Of a stretch of 64,000 nucleotides of DNA, positions 22,317-35,003 are shown in pieces. The stretch is from Zeugodacus cucurbitae (Eukaryota > Arthropoda > Insecta > Diptera > Tephritidae). A model generated the notes under the pieces. That model had not been told where the DNA came from. It did no database searches and saw nothing but the letters and a program-made list of their open reading frames with translations. Within the stretch, counting starts at the first letter, position 1; the number at the start of each line of letters is the position of its first letter. The stretch is taken from NCBI RefSeq assembly GCF_028554725.1, contig NC_071669.1, positions 53,437,001 to 53,501,000 on the forward strand, in the 5' to 3' direction. A program made the translations under genes and the position numbers.

Positions 22317-23520
22317 TTTTTATACTCTCGCAACCTGTTGCATAGAGCATTATAGTTTTGTTCACATAACGGTTGTTTGTGTCACCAAGAAATAAAAGAG
22401 TTAGATATGGGGTTATAAATATATAAATGATCAGGATGACGAGTGGAGTTGAAATCCGAATGTCTGTCTGTCCGTCCGTCCGTGCAAGCGATAACTTGAG
22501 TAAAAATTGAGATATCTTAATGAAACTTGGAACACATATTTCTTGGCACCCTGAAGAGGTTGCTTTCGAAAATGAGCAAAATCGGACCACTGCCACGCCC
22601 ACAAAATGGCGAAAACCAAAAACACATAAAGTGTCATGACTAAGCCATACATAAAGTTATAACAGTAAAATTTGGAATAAAGGATCGCACTAGGAAGGGG
22701 CATATTTGGAAGTAATTTTTTTGGGGAAGTGGGCGTGGCCCCGCCCCCAAATCTGTTATTTGTATATATCTCGCAAACCAATTAAGCTTAATAAACCAAA
22801 CTTTCTGCAGTCGATTCTCTTACGTACCCCACCAAACACTATGAAAATAGTTGAAATCGGATAATAACCACGCCCACCTCCCATACAAAGGTTAGGTTGA
22901 AAATTACTAAAAGTGGGTTTACTCACTAACGAAAAACGTCAGAAACACTAAATTTCACATAAGAAATGGCAGATGGAAGCTGCACTCAGATTTTTTTACA
23001 AAATGGAAAATGGGCGTGGCATCGCCTACTTATGGGTCAAAAATCATATCTCAGGAACTACTCGACCGATTTCAATGAAACTTGGTTTGTAATAGTTTCT
23101 TTACATCCCAATGATATTTTGTGAAAATAGGCAAATCGCTTCACAAACATGCCTACTTCCTATATACCAGAACTTTGAAGACATTCTGAATCGTTTACTT
23201 TTCAATATATAAAGTAAGCACTAGTGAAGATATCGGTGCAGAACTATGCACAAATACTATATTTAGAGTGTGGCAGCCCCATTCTAAAAATCGCCAAAAT
23301 CGGACCATAGGTTTTTAAAGCCCCATATATCGAACACGAGGACCTCGGTGCTTCTAACCTAATATTGTGGTTTCCAACTTTCAATGGACTTTATACAATA
23401 TATATGACGAATATGTGGGCCAAATTGTGTATTATATAATATAAATAAAGTTAAATAAATAAATTGCGAGAGTATAAAATGTTCGGTTACACCCGAACTT
23501 AGCCTTTCCTTACTTGTTTT
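22317..23520 (+). repeat. Dispersed ~1.2-kb repeat, copy A (longest), with inverted ends and terminal hairpin
   Basis: TATACTCTCGCAA (22321-22333) and its exact reverse complement TTGCGAGAGTATA (23464-23476) bound the body. The right end continues with the hairpin GTTCGG-TTACAC-CCGAAC (23480-23497), then CTTAGCCTTTCCTTACTTGTTTT. Inside are several GGGCGTGGC/GCCACGCCC blocks near ATCGGACCA words, and a GTCTGTCTGTCCGTCCGTCC tract near 22460. Copies B, C and D (30236-31127, 33812-34598, 47350-48180) share these signatures in order, in the opposite orientation. It carries no protein frame. The class is not known to me; a non-autonomous DNA transposon is possible given the inverted ends. Confidence 0.75.
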
Positions 23521-23980
23521 ATTTAAGTTAATTATAGAAGGCAACTGGGCAGACCTCGTCGACGAGTCGGGTCAGGTCTCTACCTAGAAAGCTTCAAAAA
23601 TATATAGATCGGATACATATAGGAGGGATAGAAGACATTTTATATACAGATCCACTATCCCATCCACAAAGTACCTAAAACGAGTCCGAAATATTTTAAA
23701 TCTAAGTCATTTAGTTCAAGTTAATGTTTCTGGTTTTGCCCTTTGAGATCCGGCTGGGTCCTTCGAAGACAATGAAAAATGTTCAATTCTGATGATGGGG
23801 CTTCAGTTTAAAAAATATCACCATTAAAGGAGAAAGGCTATCATAAAACGATTACTCATTTTACAATGACGACAGAAAACAAAGGCAAGCAATGAATCAA
23901 AAAATCTAAGATTTTAGAAAACACTATATTTGGCCAGTCCTATTACTAATTACACAGCCACACAAAAACAATTTGGTTCT
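23521..23980. other. Spacer
   Basis: Nothing recognised. Confidence 0.35.
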
Positions 23981-24335
23981 GACCTAGGGGTCTCACTATG
24001 AGAGCCTTATGGTTTTGGGGTTGCTGAATCCGAATCCACTAGATCAGAGTTTTGACATAACCCCTACAAATTTAGCAGACCACGTTTTTTAAAATCATTA
24101 CATTCGCTTGAAACGACTTGAAACGACTTGAAACGATTACGGATCCGGTGTCGCTTTTTCAAAATTAAAATATTCGGATCCAATGTGACGGACACTTTTT
24201 TTTTTGAAAAATTCACTGGATTCGCGTGAACCTTGTTATATTGGGCTTTTCGGAGTCGCTGATTACGAATATGACGTCACTTTTCAAAATCTCGACATGG
24301 CGGACCAATATGAATTTATTTTTAAAATGTGTCCG
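23981..24335. repeat. Degenerate tandem repeat with CGACTTGAAA units
   Basis: GACTTGAAAC is repeated at about 24109-24136. Around it, longer related blocks recur: GGGTTGCTGAATCCGAAT near 24018 against GGAGTCGCTGATTACGAAT near 24253, and GATCC followed by GTGTCGC or ATGTGACGGACAC. The copies are too diverged to fix a period by eye, roughly 60-110 bp. Confidence 0.4.
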
Positions 24336-25440
24336 CAAATAATGAAATGACTGATCTTCAGTTACTATTTCTAATGGAGAAGGAGAACTCTTCCAAAAAC
24401 CAACTGAATGTTTGATGTGACAAACGAAATGAAAACTCGATCCGGCGAGAAATTTTTAGTGATCTTCAGTATTATAGACATGACAAGTTAGTTTTATCCT
24501 TGTTACACCTTTTCCAGCGCTCATACAGAACCAAAATTCATAAGTAAGGTGTTGTTTTAAAGATAGAGATCTTAACTTTATGACAATCACAATAATATTG
24601 ACCCTGGTACTGTTCTAACCCCAAAATGAGTGTAATTGAGGTTATGATGGTATTGAGAATGCCAAATAAATTATTGGAATGAAAGAGGGAATGAGAATAA
24701 GTCTATCTGAAGTATGAACAGATGATGAATGATTTTGAAAATGAGAAAGGAAATGGGAAATCTTAAACAATTTTATGCTAGCAATAGTTGTCATTAAAAT
24801 ATATGTTGAACTATGACCCATAACTATGGGGTGAGAGAAATTTGAAGCTTCTTACTCTCCATTTTCCCAACCATACTTTATGTCAAATGTACTCAGATTT
24901 TGAAATGTGGAAATCCAATCTTCGCAAATCCAATCAAAACCATTCTAAATAATAACCGACACTAAAGTGAGTCAAGTTGTTGTTATTTAACAAACATTTA
25001 TGTAATTGTTTCATAAAATCCGCTCTTTATCATACAGTTAAATAACAGTTATGCGAGTATTTACACAGACTTTATGGCAAACAGGAAAATTGGAGAACTA
25101 CACGATAATGAAAACAGTTGCCGAGAGGCAGGCAGGCAGTCAGGCAGGCACAGGCAGAAAGGATGGACCCGGCAAGGGTGCATATTTTAATTAAGTAAAT
25201 GCCACTTTGAAATGCGCTGCACAATTGTTGTTTTGCGCGACGAGTTTGCTCTATTTCGACGATAGTCACGCGGCTTGAGCAAAAAAGGATTCGCAACATA
25301 GTGCAAGTGGCGAGTAGATGAGTGGAACGAGTGTATGAAAAAATTCAAAGAAAAAACACGAAAAAGCGTAAAATGTAAATATAGTTATTCTGTTTACAAT
25401 TCCTATTTTCCGCTTCAATATTTTTTTTTTAATCTCAAAT
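24336..25440. other. AT-rich non-coding DNA
   Basis: A short CAGG-type microsatellite lies at about 25125-25160. Nothing else recognised. Confidence 0.4.
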
Positions 25441-26560
25441 GGTTGTTGTTGCTGCGGTTATAGCGCTTTGCTGTCACCGCTTTTGAATTGTTTAGTGGAT
25501 TTACTTACTTTGCGGCTGCTTTGCTGAAGAGCGCAAAAAAAATATTAAAGAATAAATCTCACTTTATTAGACGGCAGACAGTACGCCCACGCCCGCCAAA
25601 GAAATTCGAAATGGGCGGGAAGCTGCTGATGGACAGTAGAATAGAGAGATCGGAACTGGATGAGAGTACCAGGGACTAAGTAAACGAACGAAGCGCACAA
25701 AACCGCAGCGACAAACCGACAAAGCAACCAAGCAGTCCTAACCAACCGACCAATGAGCAAACAAACTCGAGCTCAAGCCTGCTTAAGCGCGTGACAACAA
25801 CAGCAAACAGTAAGCTGGGAACAACGAGGAACCCACAGCAAGCGGAGTGCAACGACGGCGGCGACAATAATCAGCGGCAAATGGCATTAGCGTGTATTTA
25901 TGAGTATTTAAGCGGAAAACCGCTTAAAAGCTTTTCAGCGCGCCACAGTGTCAACAAAAGCAAAAGCTATAGAGAAAGCGCACAGGATAGAGCGCTGGGG
26001 CGCCAAGTTGGTGTTGACGTTACAACAAATGCAATGGACACAATATCTCCACAGCATCATAATGCAAACTTGCCACAAGTGGTGCGGCGGCGCGTTGCAC
26101 CCAAACTTTGTTGGGGCTCACCCAGTTTTGTGGGCAAAGCGCGAGCGTATTGTGACAGCTGAAGACACCGAGGGAGGATAACCGAAATATTCTAAAGACA
26201 TTGTTCTCGCGCACATTTTCATATTTCAATTATTGTTGTTTTTGTTATTACTACTGCTTTCTTGTTGCTGGTGCAAATTGCGTTCGTGACTCTGGCGACA
26301 GCGTCGTCTTCGGTCCGTGTAAGCCCCTCAGCCAAGTTGCAGCGTTGCATAATTATTACGCGCATAAGCTGCGACTCCATCCAGAGTGGTTGCTTCCATT
26401 GTCTTCGTCAACTATCACTATTCACTTCTTCTGGCTGAGTGCAAGGTTCCACGTTGGTTGGCGTTCGTTTTGGGGTTGACTTGTTTGCATTTATCCACTC
26501 TGTGGAAATGCTTATTGTCTTATTTGCATTTTGAAGAGTAAGTGAAATTATAAATTGAAC
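25441..26560. other. GC-richer block, possible UTR or regulatory region
   Basis: This stretch has clearly higher GC than its flanks, with GTTGTTGCTGC words and several overlapping open frames of 60-123 codons on both strands (the longest at 25791-26162). None has a recognisable domain, and overlapping frames on both strands argue that they are incidental. It may be an exon or UTR of an unidentified gene. Confidence 0.35.
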
Positions 26561-29559
26561 TTGAATATAATTTTCGGGGGTTTTCAGCATAAACCGTTAA
26601 GTTTAGTTTAAGACGCAGTAGATTGCAAAAAATATGCAGATAAAATGGTCGAAGACAGTTGCCAAGTACTTGAATTAACAAGTGGAGTGGTGGTCATATT
26701 ATATCTATTTAAAATAAACTAGATCTATGAATCATCCTTCTTCCGGCTTGAAGTAGTACAGCTCCATCTGTCATCTCCAGTAACGTTTAATAATTTTTAG
26801 TAAAGTTCAAACTGCTATATATTGACGAAGACTGTCGGAAAAAGGATATTAACGGTAAAACTGTTAGCTAATTTTCTGAACCAGCTTCTGAATGACAATA
26901 TTTAAAACTATTTTCCTCAAGCAAGCGGGGATAGCATCGTCCTTAGAAACCCATCTACACCATTAGAAAGAGGGAGATAGTTAGTAGAGATCCGCCACGT
27001 TTCACAAGATTTAGATGATCAATATTTTCAAAAAAGAAGTCCGAAGAAACTCTAATAACCCGATTATGGCGGTTCGTATCGTTAATTCCATTTTTTCAAG
27101 ATTCGAATGTTCAATTTATTAAAAGCACATCTCAGTTTCTATACTGACAGTAAATTTCTGTCCAACAAGTGTTCTCTTGTGGTCTCAGAATTGGAATACG
27201 TCGCTGGATGTCGGGACCAGAGAATACGATGAATGGAGATGCAACCCGGAGCCCAACTGAGGGAACTTAACGCTCTTTACTTTATATATATATTTTTATA
27301 TAGACACCATAAATATGCCGAACTGCATACTCAGAAGCCTGAGACAGAAGCTTAGAATCGGATGTGAGAGAGTTTCTTAAACAAACGTTTCTAAAGAAGA
27401 AACCACATTTCTTATCTGTAAAGAACTTCAACTTCTTGAAAGAACATATTGAATAACTGTAGTAGCCCTCATCTTCACCTGTCTCGGTCTCATTAATTCT
27501 TCGAGGACGGATGCACTTTAATGCGAGTTCGACTGAGTGCACGTAAACTTATGTGAAAGCTATTGATGTGTCTATGATGGAGAAGATCTTGAGTTATTTG
27601 ATAAAAGAGCGCTGTCAGTCTAAATTTTAGACCTATAGGATAAGTTGGCAGACAGAGAACTCAAACTTCTGTCGATCACTAGACAAACATATTGGAAAAT
27701 ATCTGTCAAAAAGCTCTCAATCAGAACGTTTTCTCGGAGCTCGTTATCTCTCAGTTACTCATAAAGCTTAATTGAGTTAGGTCTTACCGTTGTCGTTAAC
27801 TTTCAAACGGCTAAAACTATAATTTTTACAAATTTCAGTAAGTGTCCCTTAGCTAATAGATACCTTTTTGGTCTGAAGTAAATTTAATAGCTTAATTTCA
27901 TTAGCTTCCAACAATAATCGTTAACCAAGTAGAATCATCATGGTCATTTTCATGATTTCACCTCCATTGGGAACCCAAGTTTTATTATACACTATATTTT
28001 TAAACCTACAATAAAGCTCTCAGTCCAAATTATTTTTTCACATTTCGTGTGTGTATATCCATGTTAGTATATTTAAGGAAATCGAATAAAGTGTAGTAGT
28101 AGCCAGAAAGGTCATGACAAGATTAGATAGAGGTAAATTTGTTGAACTCAAGTACGTGCTCCTAGTCACAATGACCTAGCAGCGCATAGAACATAGTATA
28201 TTGGACACAAATATATACACTTGTGTACATATGTATCTATTTATTTCGATGGAGAAAGGGTCTCTGCTTATACTCGCTTGCGGCAATTGAAAGGCACTTT
28301 AACAAGCAATTGATCATTTAAATGGAAGAGCATGCACTAGTGATGCCTATTTACATACTTCATTCAGGTAAGTACTGGCAGATGTTTATATACTTAATAT
28401 GTGTGTATGAGTGATTTTAATACATATTTTACTAAGTAATACTTGGAAAAATAGTTCCAAATGAGAAATCGTTTACTCTATGCTAATGGATTGCTGATAT
28501 ACTAGGTAGTATCCGGACATTTATGTAAGCTTTTCTCTTATCTACAAAATTTACATATATTTCATACCATAGACCTTATCAATACCAACCCCAAAGCCTT
28601 GGAATCTTAGATATCTTATTTTCAAACTAATTTTTAGCTCGAAAATGTTTAGTTTATGTTTATAAGTTGTTAACTATACTGAGTACTTTTACTGTTTTGT
28701 AATCTCCAGCTTATACTATAGCGTGTTTCGATCTTGAGAACCTGTAAAATCTTAATAGATCAATTTTCCTTTTTTTTTTTTGATGTTTCCTACAAGGTAT
28801 CAATTTTGTTAATCTACTCGGCCTATTTCGTGATAGTAAGTGCTGTACATGTACGCTTTGAATGTTACAGTAGATGGTCGGATTAATAAAAACAGTCTTT
28901 GATACATCAATTGGAGATTGACGAATCGAACAAGCAACATGCATGGAGTATATAGACAGGTATAATGAATAAGCTAAAGCATCACAAGCATTTGTACCAA
29001 TTCAATGAGGAATTAGTAAAAGTAAAGTGAGGGGAATTTCGTCTACTAAAGAAATTCAAATTGTTCGATTACGAAATAGGTGTTATATATGAGGAACTTT
29101 CGATTAAGTATATGAAAAGCGAATTAAGGTCTTTCTACAAAAGACAAGCTCATCAACAACAATGAAAATATATCTTGAGTTAAAATGATTTGAGTGAGAG
29201 TGAGTAAATTAGTTTCTGGGACCTCATCTAATATTATACTATAACGAACTATCGAACTCTCCTGGTACTATCGATAGAGAGAAACTTACATTCGATCGCT
29301 ACTGCTCCCTAATGATTGTGATTACAAAGTACAGTTCACACAAAGAAGCGGAAATAGTAAAAACGTTTCAATCTCAAACTCGAGGTTTTGAAAGGTTTTT
29401 AGCTCAACTTCACAGCTTAAATTTACTTATCATTGAGATGTACGACTTGACCAGCCTTTACTTGAAATATGTATTTTCAAAGCATCCAAACTTTTGAAAA
29501 ATAATTCTCCCTATGGCTTTATCGTTCTTATTAAAGAACATTATTTTTAGAAACTTTAG
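26561..29559. other. Non-coding DNA
   Basis: 3 kb of AT-rich sequence without recognisable gene, transposon terminus or tandem repeat. Confidence 0.4.
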
Positions 29560-29740
29560 GTAAGTTAGGTTAAGTTAGGTTTGTAAGCAGATCTCTGCAA
29601 ATACAGAAGATCTCACTTAGACAGTTTAGAGCGCTGTCCAATGTGATACCAGTAAACTCCCGATGGATCAAAGACCCTTAAGATTCAGCCAATCGCTTGG
29701 TATATGTTACGAATTTCTTAGGTAAGTTGTGGTTTCCTGT
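29560..29740 (-). pseudogene. 3' end of the TAACC-tailed non-LTR retrotransposon
   Basis: On the minus strand the segment near 29731-29680 reads AAATTCGTAA...CCAAGCG...GCTGAATCTTAAGGGTC. This matches the last codons and stop of the element at 2490-2550. It then runs through a 3' UTR to a CCTAACTTAACCTAACTTACC tail at 29568-29588. Only the last few codons are recognisable. The TAGGT words on the plus strand are this tail and not telomeric DNA. Confidence 0.6.
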
Positions 29741-30109
29741 CTATTATCAGGTTGTCATTGCATTGCTAGGAGGAAGTCTACAGCGTAACAAAGGCTTATA
29801 CATATCTCGGTGTTACAAAATAACCGCCTGAGGTGGTATTTGCCACTCAGATTCTCTATTAGGCGATATGCATGTACATATCTTTTTTATCTGAACATCT
29901 CCAAATCGATCAGCGTCAGCCCATTAACAAATTGATCTTCGTGGAACTGAATTTTCAGACAATATGAGCAAATTTTTATTATTTACAATTCCTCATTCCT
30001 ATTATTCCTCAAATAGAGATTTTGATATTACATCTTGAGTGAGTTTCATTCTCTTTCAGGATGCGAGTTGTCTTCTCCATTATATATGACCTATATTTTA
30101 AAGCATATA

Positions 30110-31362
30110 TACAAGGTTTTTCAAAAGGGACGCTCCAAAAAGAAACAGCAAACGTCGACGTATTTTTCCCGCTCTTTAGACATTTCTCTTCAGTATGGTT
30201 TGCAATTTCATCGTGGAAAGATATACAATACAACAAGTAAGGAAAGGCTAAGTGCAACCGAACATTTTATACTCTCGCAATTTATTTAGAGATTTACCTA
30301 CATTTTCGGTGAAAAATTACCCTTAGGCACTGAGTTCTTCAGGTTTGATATCAGGGGCCTTGAAAAGTCATGGTTCGATTTTGACAATTTTTCCTTAAGT
30401 GATGTCACAGCTCAAATACAGTATTTGTGTAAAGTTTAATTTCGCTATCTTTATCGGTTCCTTATGTATACATTATAAAGTGAACGAATCAGAAGGATTC
30501 AAAATTGAGTTATATGGGAAGTAGGCGTAGTTGTGAACCGATTTCGCCCATATTCCATCAGTGTCATCAGAGTGTCAAGAAAATATTATATACCGAATTT
30601 CATTGAAATCTGTCGAGTAGTTCTTGAGATATGGTTTTCGACCCATAAGTGGGCGTTGCCACCCCCATTTTACATTTTGTAAAAAAATCTCAGCGCAGCT
30701 TCCTTCTGCTATTTTTTATGTAAAATTTGGTGTTTCTGACGTTTCTCATTAGTGAGTTAACGCACATTTAGTCATTTTCAACCTACCCTTTGTATGGGAG
30801 GTGGGCGTGGTTATTATCCGATTTCTTTAATTTTTGGACTGTATAAGGAAGTTAATATAGCTTTATTGGTTTGCAAGATAAATACTAAAAACCTATTTGG
30901 GGCCGGGGTCACACCCACTTTTCCAAAAAAATTACATTCAAATGTGCCCCTCCCTAATGCGATCCTATGTTCCAAATTTTATTTTAATAACTTTATTTAT
31001 GGCTTTGTTATAGCTGTTTATGTGTTTTTGATTATCGCCATTTTGTGGGCGTGGCAGTGGTCCGATTCCGCCCATCTTCGAACTTAACCTTCTTATGGTG
31101 CCAATTTTCTTATAGTATTTCAATTTTTACGATTTGGAGGATATGCACTTGCCACAAGCCACACAGCCAAGGTCCTAATTGATTTATTGAAAACCATGTT
31201 TGGTGAATGTGTTATCTCACGAAATTGCCCAGTCAATTGACCGTCTGGGTCGTACGATTTGACGCCGTTAGACTATTTTCTGTGGGGCTACCGACCGAAT
31301 GCAAAAGATCGAATGATCCCAAACCGTTTTTGTTTTTAGCGCTTTTATTGAAAAACCCTATT
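30110..31362 (+). mobile_element. Second-family DD41D-type mariner, split by a later repeat insertion
   Basis: The left terminus CAAGGTTTTTCAAAAGGGACGC starts after TA at 30110-30111 and matches the copy at 18219. Homology runs to ACAATACAACA at 30235, stops, and resumes at about 31128 with TTGGAGGATATGCACTTG, CCACAAGCCACACAGCC, TTTGACGCCGTTAGACTATTTTCTGTGGGGC, and the right end TAGCGCTTTTATTGAAAAACC (31336-31356). The interruption is copy B of the dispersed repeat. Besides the insertion there are small deletions in the catalytic region (the FQQDG codons are lost), so it was decayed or decayed further after disruption. Confidence 0.75.
30236..31127 (-). repeat. Dispersed ~1.2-kb repeat, copy B, nested in a mariner
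   Basis: It begins with AGTAAGGAAAGGCTAAG and AACCGAACATTTTATACTCTCGCAA, the reverse complement of the right end of copy A. It follows copy A through the GGGCGTGG blocks to GGCAGTGGTCCGATT and ends near CAATTTTTAC. It lacks the last ~230 bp of copy A, including the GTCCGTCC tract. It sits inside the mariner at 30110-31362. Confidence 0.75.
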
Positions 31363-33127
31363 TATTAATCTTTAGTGTACTTATATTATTGGACAGCGCT
31401 GTTAAGTACCTCACAAATGCAAAGACCTACACAAACGAATGAACATTGCAAGCACATATGTAAAAGCGAAACACAATTCCACACAAGGGTACATATGGGT
31501 ATGGAATTGAGTTTCGGGTATGACAGTTCCAAATGTTGGCATTTCAGAGGACTCCAAGCGGAAATTAATGTTTGTACTAATACAATATCAAAGGCCTACG
31601 CAAATACATGAGTAAACACATATATTATTGCTGGCGCTACAGTTTCGGTTTACATTTGCTAATTGAATTTCGCAAAGACCCACAGACTTTCACTTATAAT
31701 AAATTCAAATTGTCACTGACAGCTTGCAACACACAGAGGCACACAGAGAGGCATACGGGCACTTAAGTCGGCATTAAGTCACAAACTAACAGTTAGTGCC
31801 AATCCAATATGCAACAACGCATTCATATGAGTTTGAACACAAGGAATTGGACTTCCGCTTGCAACAGTAGAGATCAGCAGCAGTGGCAGCAGCTTTGTGG
31901 CACATACTCATACATAGCAGCATTTAATGTAGCTGCATATTAATTTGTGCCGTACGGCATATTGCAACAGCAGCCTAGTCTACTAGCATTTATGCAACAT
32001 ATGTGCGGCATCAACCAATTGCTGGCTTGATAAACCATCGCCAAGCGACATGAGGTCGGCACTTTCCCAAAATAACCGCAAAATTCAATTCCACACAGGC
32101 CAAAAGCCGGCATGCGCGCCACACTCACACACAAATTCCTATTTACTTATGGATATGAGCGCCAAGCCGGCATATATGCATACTTGCAACATGCATGTGG
32201 CAAGTGACAACTGCCAAAAGAGCTGCCACTGGCAATTGCCCAGTGCAGTAATATTTTCAAGGAAATTAAAAAGCGCTTCAAATATAACTATTCTAAGCTC
32301 AGAGCAGCAACTATGCAACTGTATATGTCTGTATGTATGTGCGTGCGGTGCGGCAGTGCCGGGAAATCGCATAGAATTGAGGAAGTACCGAAACGTGACC
32401 ACAAACGTCGGTACTTCATCCGCACCCAGCGTCAACTCGCTCTAACTAACACTGACTACCGCGCTCGCTCACTCCCTCTCCCCACCCTCTCTTCGCTATC
32501 AACAGCCTCCGTTACAGTCGCTTCGCCTGCATTTTCGCTTCAAATTAGCATATTCGTTTTGTGCTTTCGCAGTGTATTTGGCAGAGATATGCTGCTGCAT
32601 TTAATGCAACGCCGACTGCAGGATGACTGCCATAGCAGGTTTTGTGGCCAGCTTTGGCTCGGTCAGTGACTTTGGAGGTGTGTGCGGGGGAATTTTTGCA
32701 GTTTCAGTTTTAACCGGGTTTTGCATTGAAATTGGCTTGAGCGATAAACGAGCTGAAATGGCAGACGCACACACAGCGGAATCTAAGCGCACACACACAC
32801 ACCCACATAAACCAAAGCACACACACACAATTCCTGCCATGCAGCAGCTGATCCTGCAGCTTTCGGCATTCGCCTAGCCACCGTCATTGGCATGCACTGT
32901 GTGGTAAATCTTTTCTCTGTTGACCGCAAAGCTCATGCACACACCGAGTAGTTTTGTTTGAGCTTTGCAGCGGTGGATAAATGTCAGCCAATGCATTTTT
33001 GGTCGAGGCATCTCGTTCGTTCGCTCGCTCGCTCGTTGGCAGCAAATATCACAATACGAGGCAATTATTTGATAAGCTCGCTGAACATGTGTAGATAATG
33101 CAAATGGCAAATACAGAAAAGTAGAAT
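31363..33127. other. Non-coding DNA with CA repeats
   Basis: Single-copy-looking sequence, GC-richer at 32300-32700. CA-rich tracts occur at about 32793-32829, and CGTT/CGCT words at 33010-33036. Several overlapping open frames on opposite strands (32050-32877) run through low-complexity DNA with no recognisable domain. Confidence 0.4.
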
Positions 33128-33412
33128 GAATTGAATTTTATTAAATTAAAAGCTTAAAGCTTTAATCTAAACTTTGCATTTCCCCCCTCTCTCGCTTTGT
33201 TTAAATTGGAATTAAAATGCATTGAATTTTATTCAATTGAAAGCTTTAATCTAAATAAATATTCCTGGCCTTGGTGTGCTCTCCCTCTCTCACTTGGTTG
33301 AAATTATAATTAAAATAAATTGTTTAGCTAGCTATGAAGCTTAAAGCTTCATTAAAAGTTTATATCATATGAAAAATTTCTCTTTCAATCTCTCTCTCTC
33401 TCTTTGGAACTA
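33128..33412. repeat. Imperfect ~100-bp tandem repeat
   Basis: Units share TTGAATTTTATTnAATT, AAAGCTTTAATCTAAA, CCCTCTCTCnCTT and TTGnAATTnnAATTAAAAT. The CCCTCTCTC words are at about 33184 and 33283 (99 bp apart), with a third CT-rich tract at 33390-33406. Nested palindromes such as GAAGCTTAAAGCTTC (33338-33352) are present. About 2.5 diverged copies. Confidence 0.55.
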
Positions 33413-33811
33413 ACTAACGTTTTCTTCGATATTTCATAATTATTTACTGTTGATAACTCGAAGACCTTTGGTAGAATGGAGTGCTATTTTGAGATCAAAA
33501 AAATAAACTTTTTTTGTTATAAAAATTCAATGTAAAAACGAAAGCTTTCGCTCTGTATCTCTGTAAATTAAACTTGCACTCATCAGATACCCTTATAATG
33601 ATGTGTAATGAGAACGTGATCAAACTTTTAGAGACAATTGTCATGGTCGTTGAATATTAGGTTCACAATCTGATCTATGTATTTCTGATATTAAAAAGAC
33701 TTTTTAGAGCGATAATTCGAGTTAATGCTCATTTAACGTCCGATTCTTTGATGGAAGAGTATATATTTCAAGCTAATAGCATAACCAGGTAAGCTTAAGT
33801 AAGAGTGTCTA
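33413..33811. other. AT-rich spacer
   Basis: Nothing recognised. Confidence 0.35.
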
Positions 33812-34598
33812 TAAGAATGGCTAAGTTCGGGTGCAACCGAACATTTTATACTCTCGCAATATATTGAAGAAATTTTATTAAGATAACACACAAATTTGCC
33901 CATAAATTCGGCATAAAGTTTAATAGAATAACGAAAATCCTCATATATAGTATATGAGGGCTGAGGTAATTCCTGAAACGATTTCATTCATTTTCACCAT
34001 CAAGGTACACTATATCCAAGACTATAGCCTCACTTAATTTTTCTAAGGTATCTCACATATTAACCAATACATATATGCGGAATAAAGCCCACAGGAAATT
34101 TTATATTCCTAATATAAGGTGTATAGGAGCTAAGAGAAGTTAAGAGGCGATTTTAATAATTTTTGGAACAGAGACACAAAAAAGAGGCGGGGCCACGCCC
34201 ACTTCCCCAACTAAATTACATCCAAATATGCCCTCTAATGCTCTATGCTCTAATGCGATCCTTTGTTCCAAATTTTACTTTTATAACTTTATTTATGGCT
34301 TAGTTATGACACTTTATGTGTTTTCGGTTTTCGCCATTTTGTGGGCGTGACAGTGGTCCGATTTTGCCCATTTTCAATACCATCTTTAAGATATCTCATT
34401 TTTTACTCAAGTTATCCGTTGCACGGACAGACGGACGGATGGACGGGCGGACAGGCAGACATCCGGATTTCAACTCGTCCCGTCATCCTGATTATTTTGA
34501 TATATGTATATAACCTCTAACTCGTTTATGACTTACAAACAACCGTTATGTGAACAAAACTATAATACTCTCTTAACAACTTTTATTGCGAGAGTATG
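33812..34598 (-). repeat. Dispersed ~1.2-kb repeat, copy C
   Basis: The hairpin GTTCGGGTGCAACCGAAC is intact near 33825-33842, followed by TTTTATACTCTCGCAA. The far end has the ACGGACAGACGGACGG tract, AACAACCGTTATGTGAACAAAACTATAAT and TTGCGAGAGTAT (34586-34597), so both inverted ends remain. A central part of copy A is missing, giving a ~790-bp copy. Confidence 0.7.
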
Positions 34599-34935
34599 AA
34601 GAGCTTTTGGAGACCGGTACTGAATCTGGCTATGGTATAAAGACGTGACATATTTATGTAGGGTTAAACAACAAGAGATAATTTGTAGGCCATTAACTTC
34701 GAACATACATATTTTGCTAAATGTACCGGTAGAATGAAATGAAAAGCTCAATTGAAGAATGTTGTAGATTTTTTAGTACTTAGAGCGTCATGCTCTCTGA
34801 GTAAGCTAAGCTTTACTTTAAAAACCCAGATAGAAGAAAGTTTTGAATGACTGGAGTCGATCAAAATCATTAGACGAGAAAGAACCAAGCTCTATGGAGG
34901 AGATTTAGAAGAAAACAAACCAACAAATGTTGATA
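34599..34935. other. Spacer
   Basis: Nothing recognised. Confidence 0.35.
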
Positions 34936-35003
34936 CAGTGGAACTTCCATAACTAGAACTTCTATAACTCGAAGATCTCCATAACTCGAACTCTTGAAGA
35001 GGC
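34936..35003. mobile_element. Pogo-like MITE, partial copy
   Basis: TA then CAGTGGAACTTCCATAACT begins a copy of the family seen at 52161-52396. Internal words ATAACTCGAA are repeated, but the opposite end is not found before the sequence becomes unrelated. Confidence 0.45.

Noticed and set aside
25791..26162. 123-codon plus-strand open frame in the GC-rich block
   Set aside because: Overlapping open frames exist on the same and opposite strands; composition follows local GC content and no motif is seen.
29568..29588. TAGGT repeats that look telomere-like
   Set aside because: They are the minus-strand TAACC tail of the non-LTR family, and flies lack TTAGG telomeres.
32050..32877. Several open frames of 84-131 codons on both strands
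   Set aside because: They overlap each other, include translated CA repeats (alternating Thr-His) and resemble no protein family.
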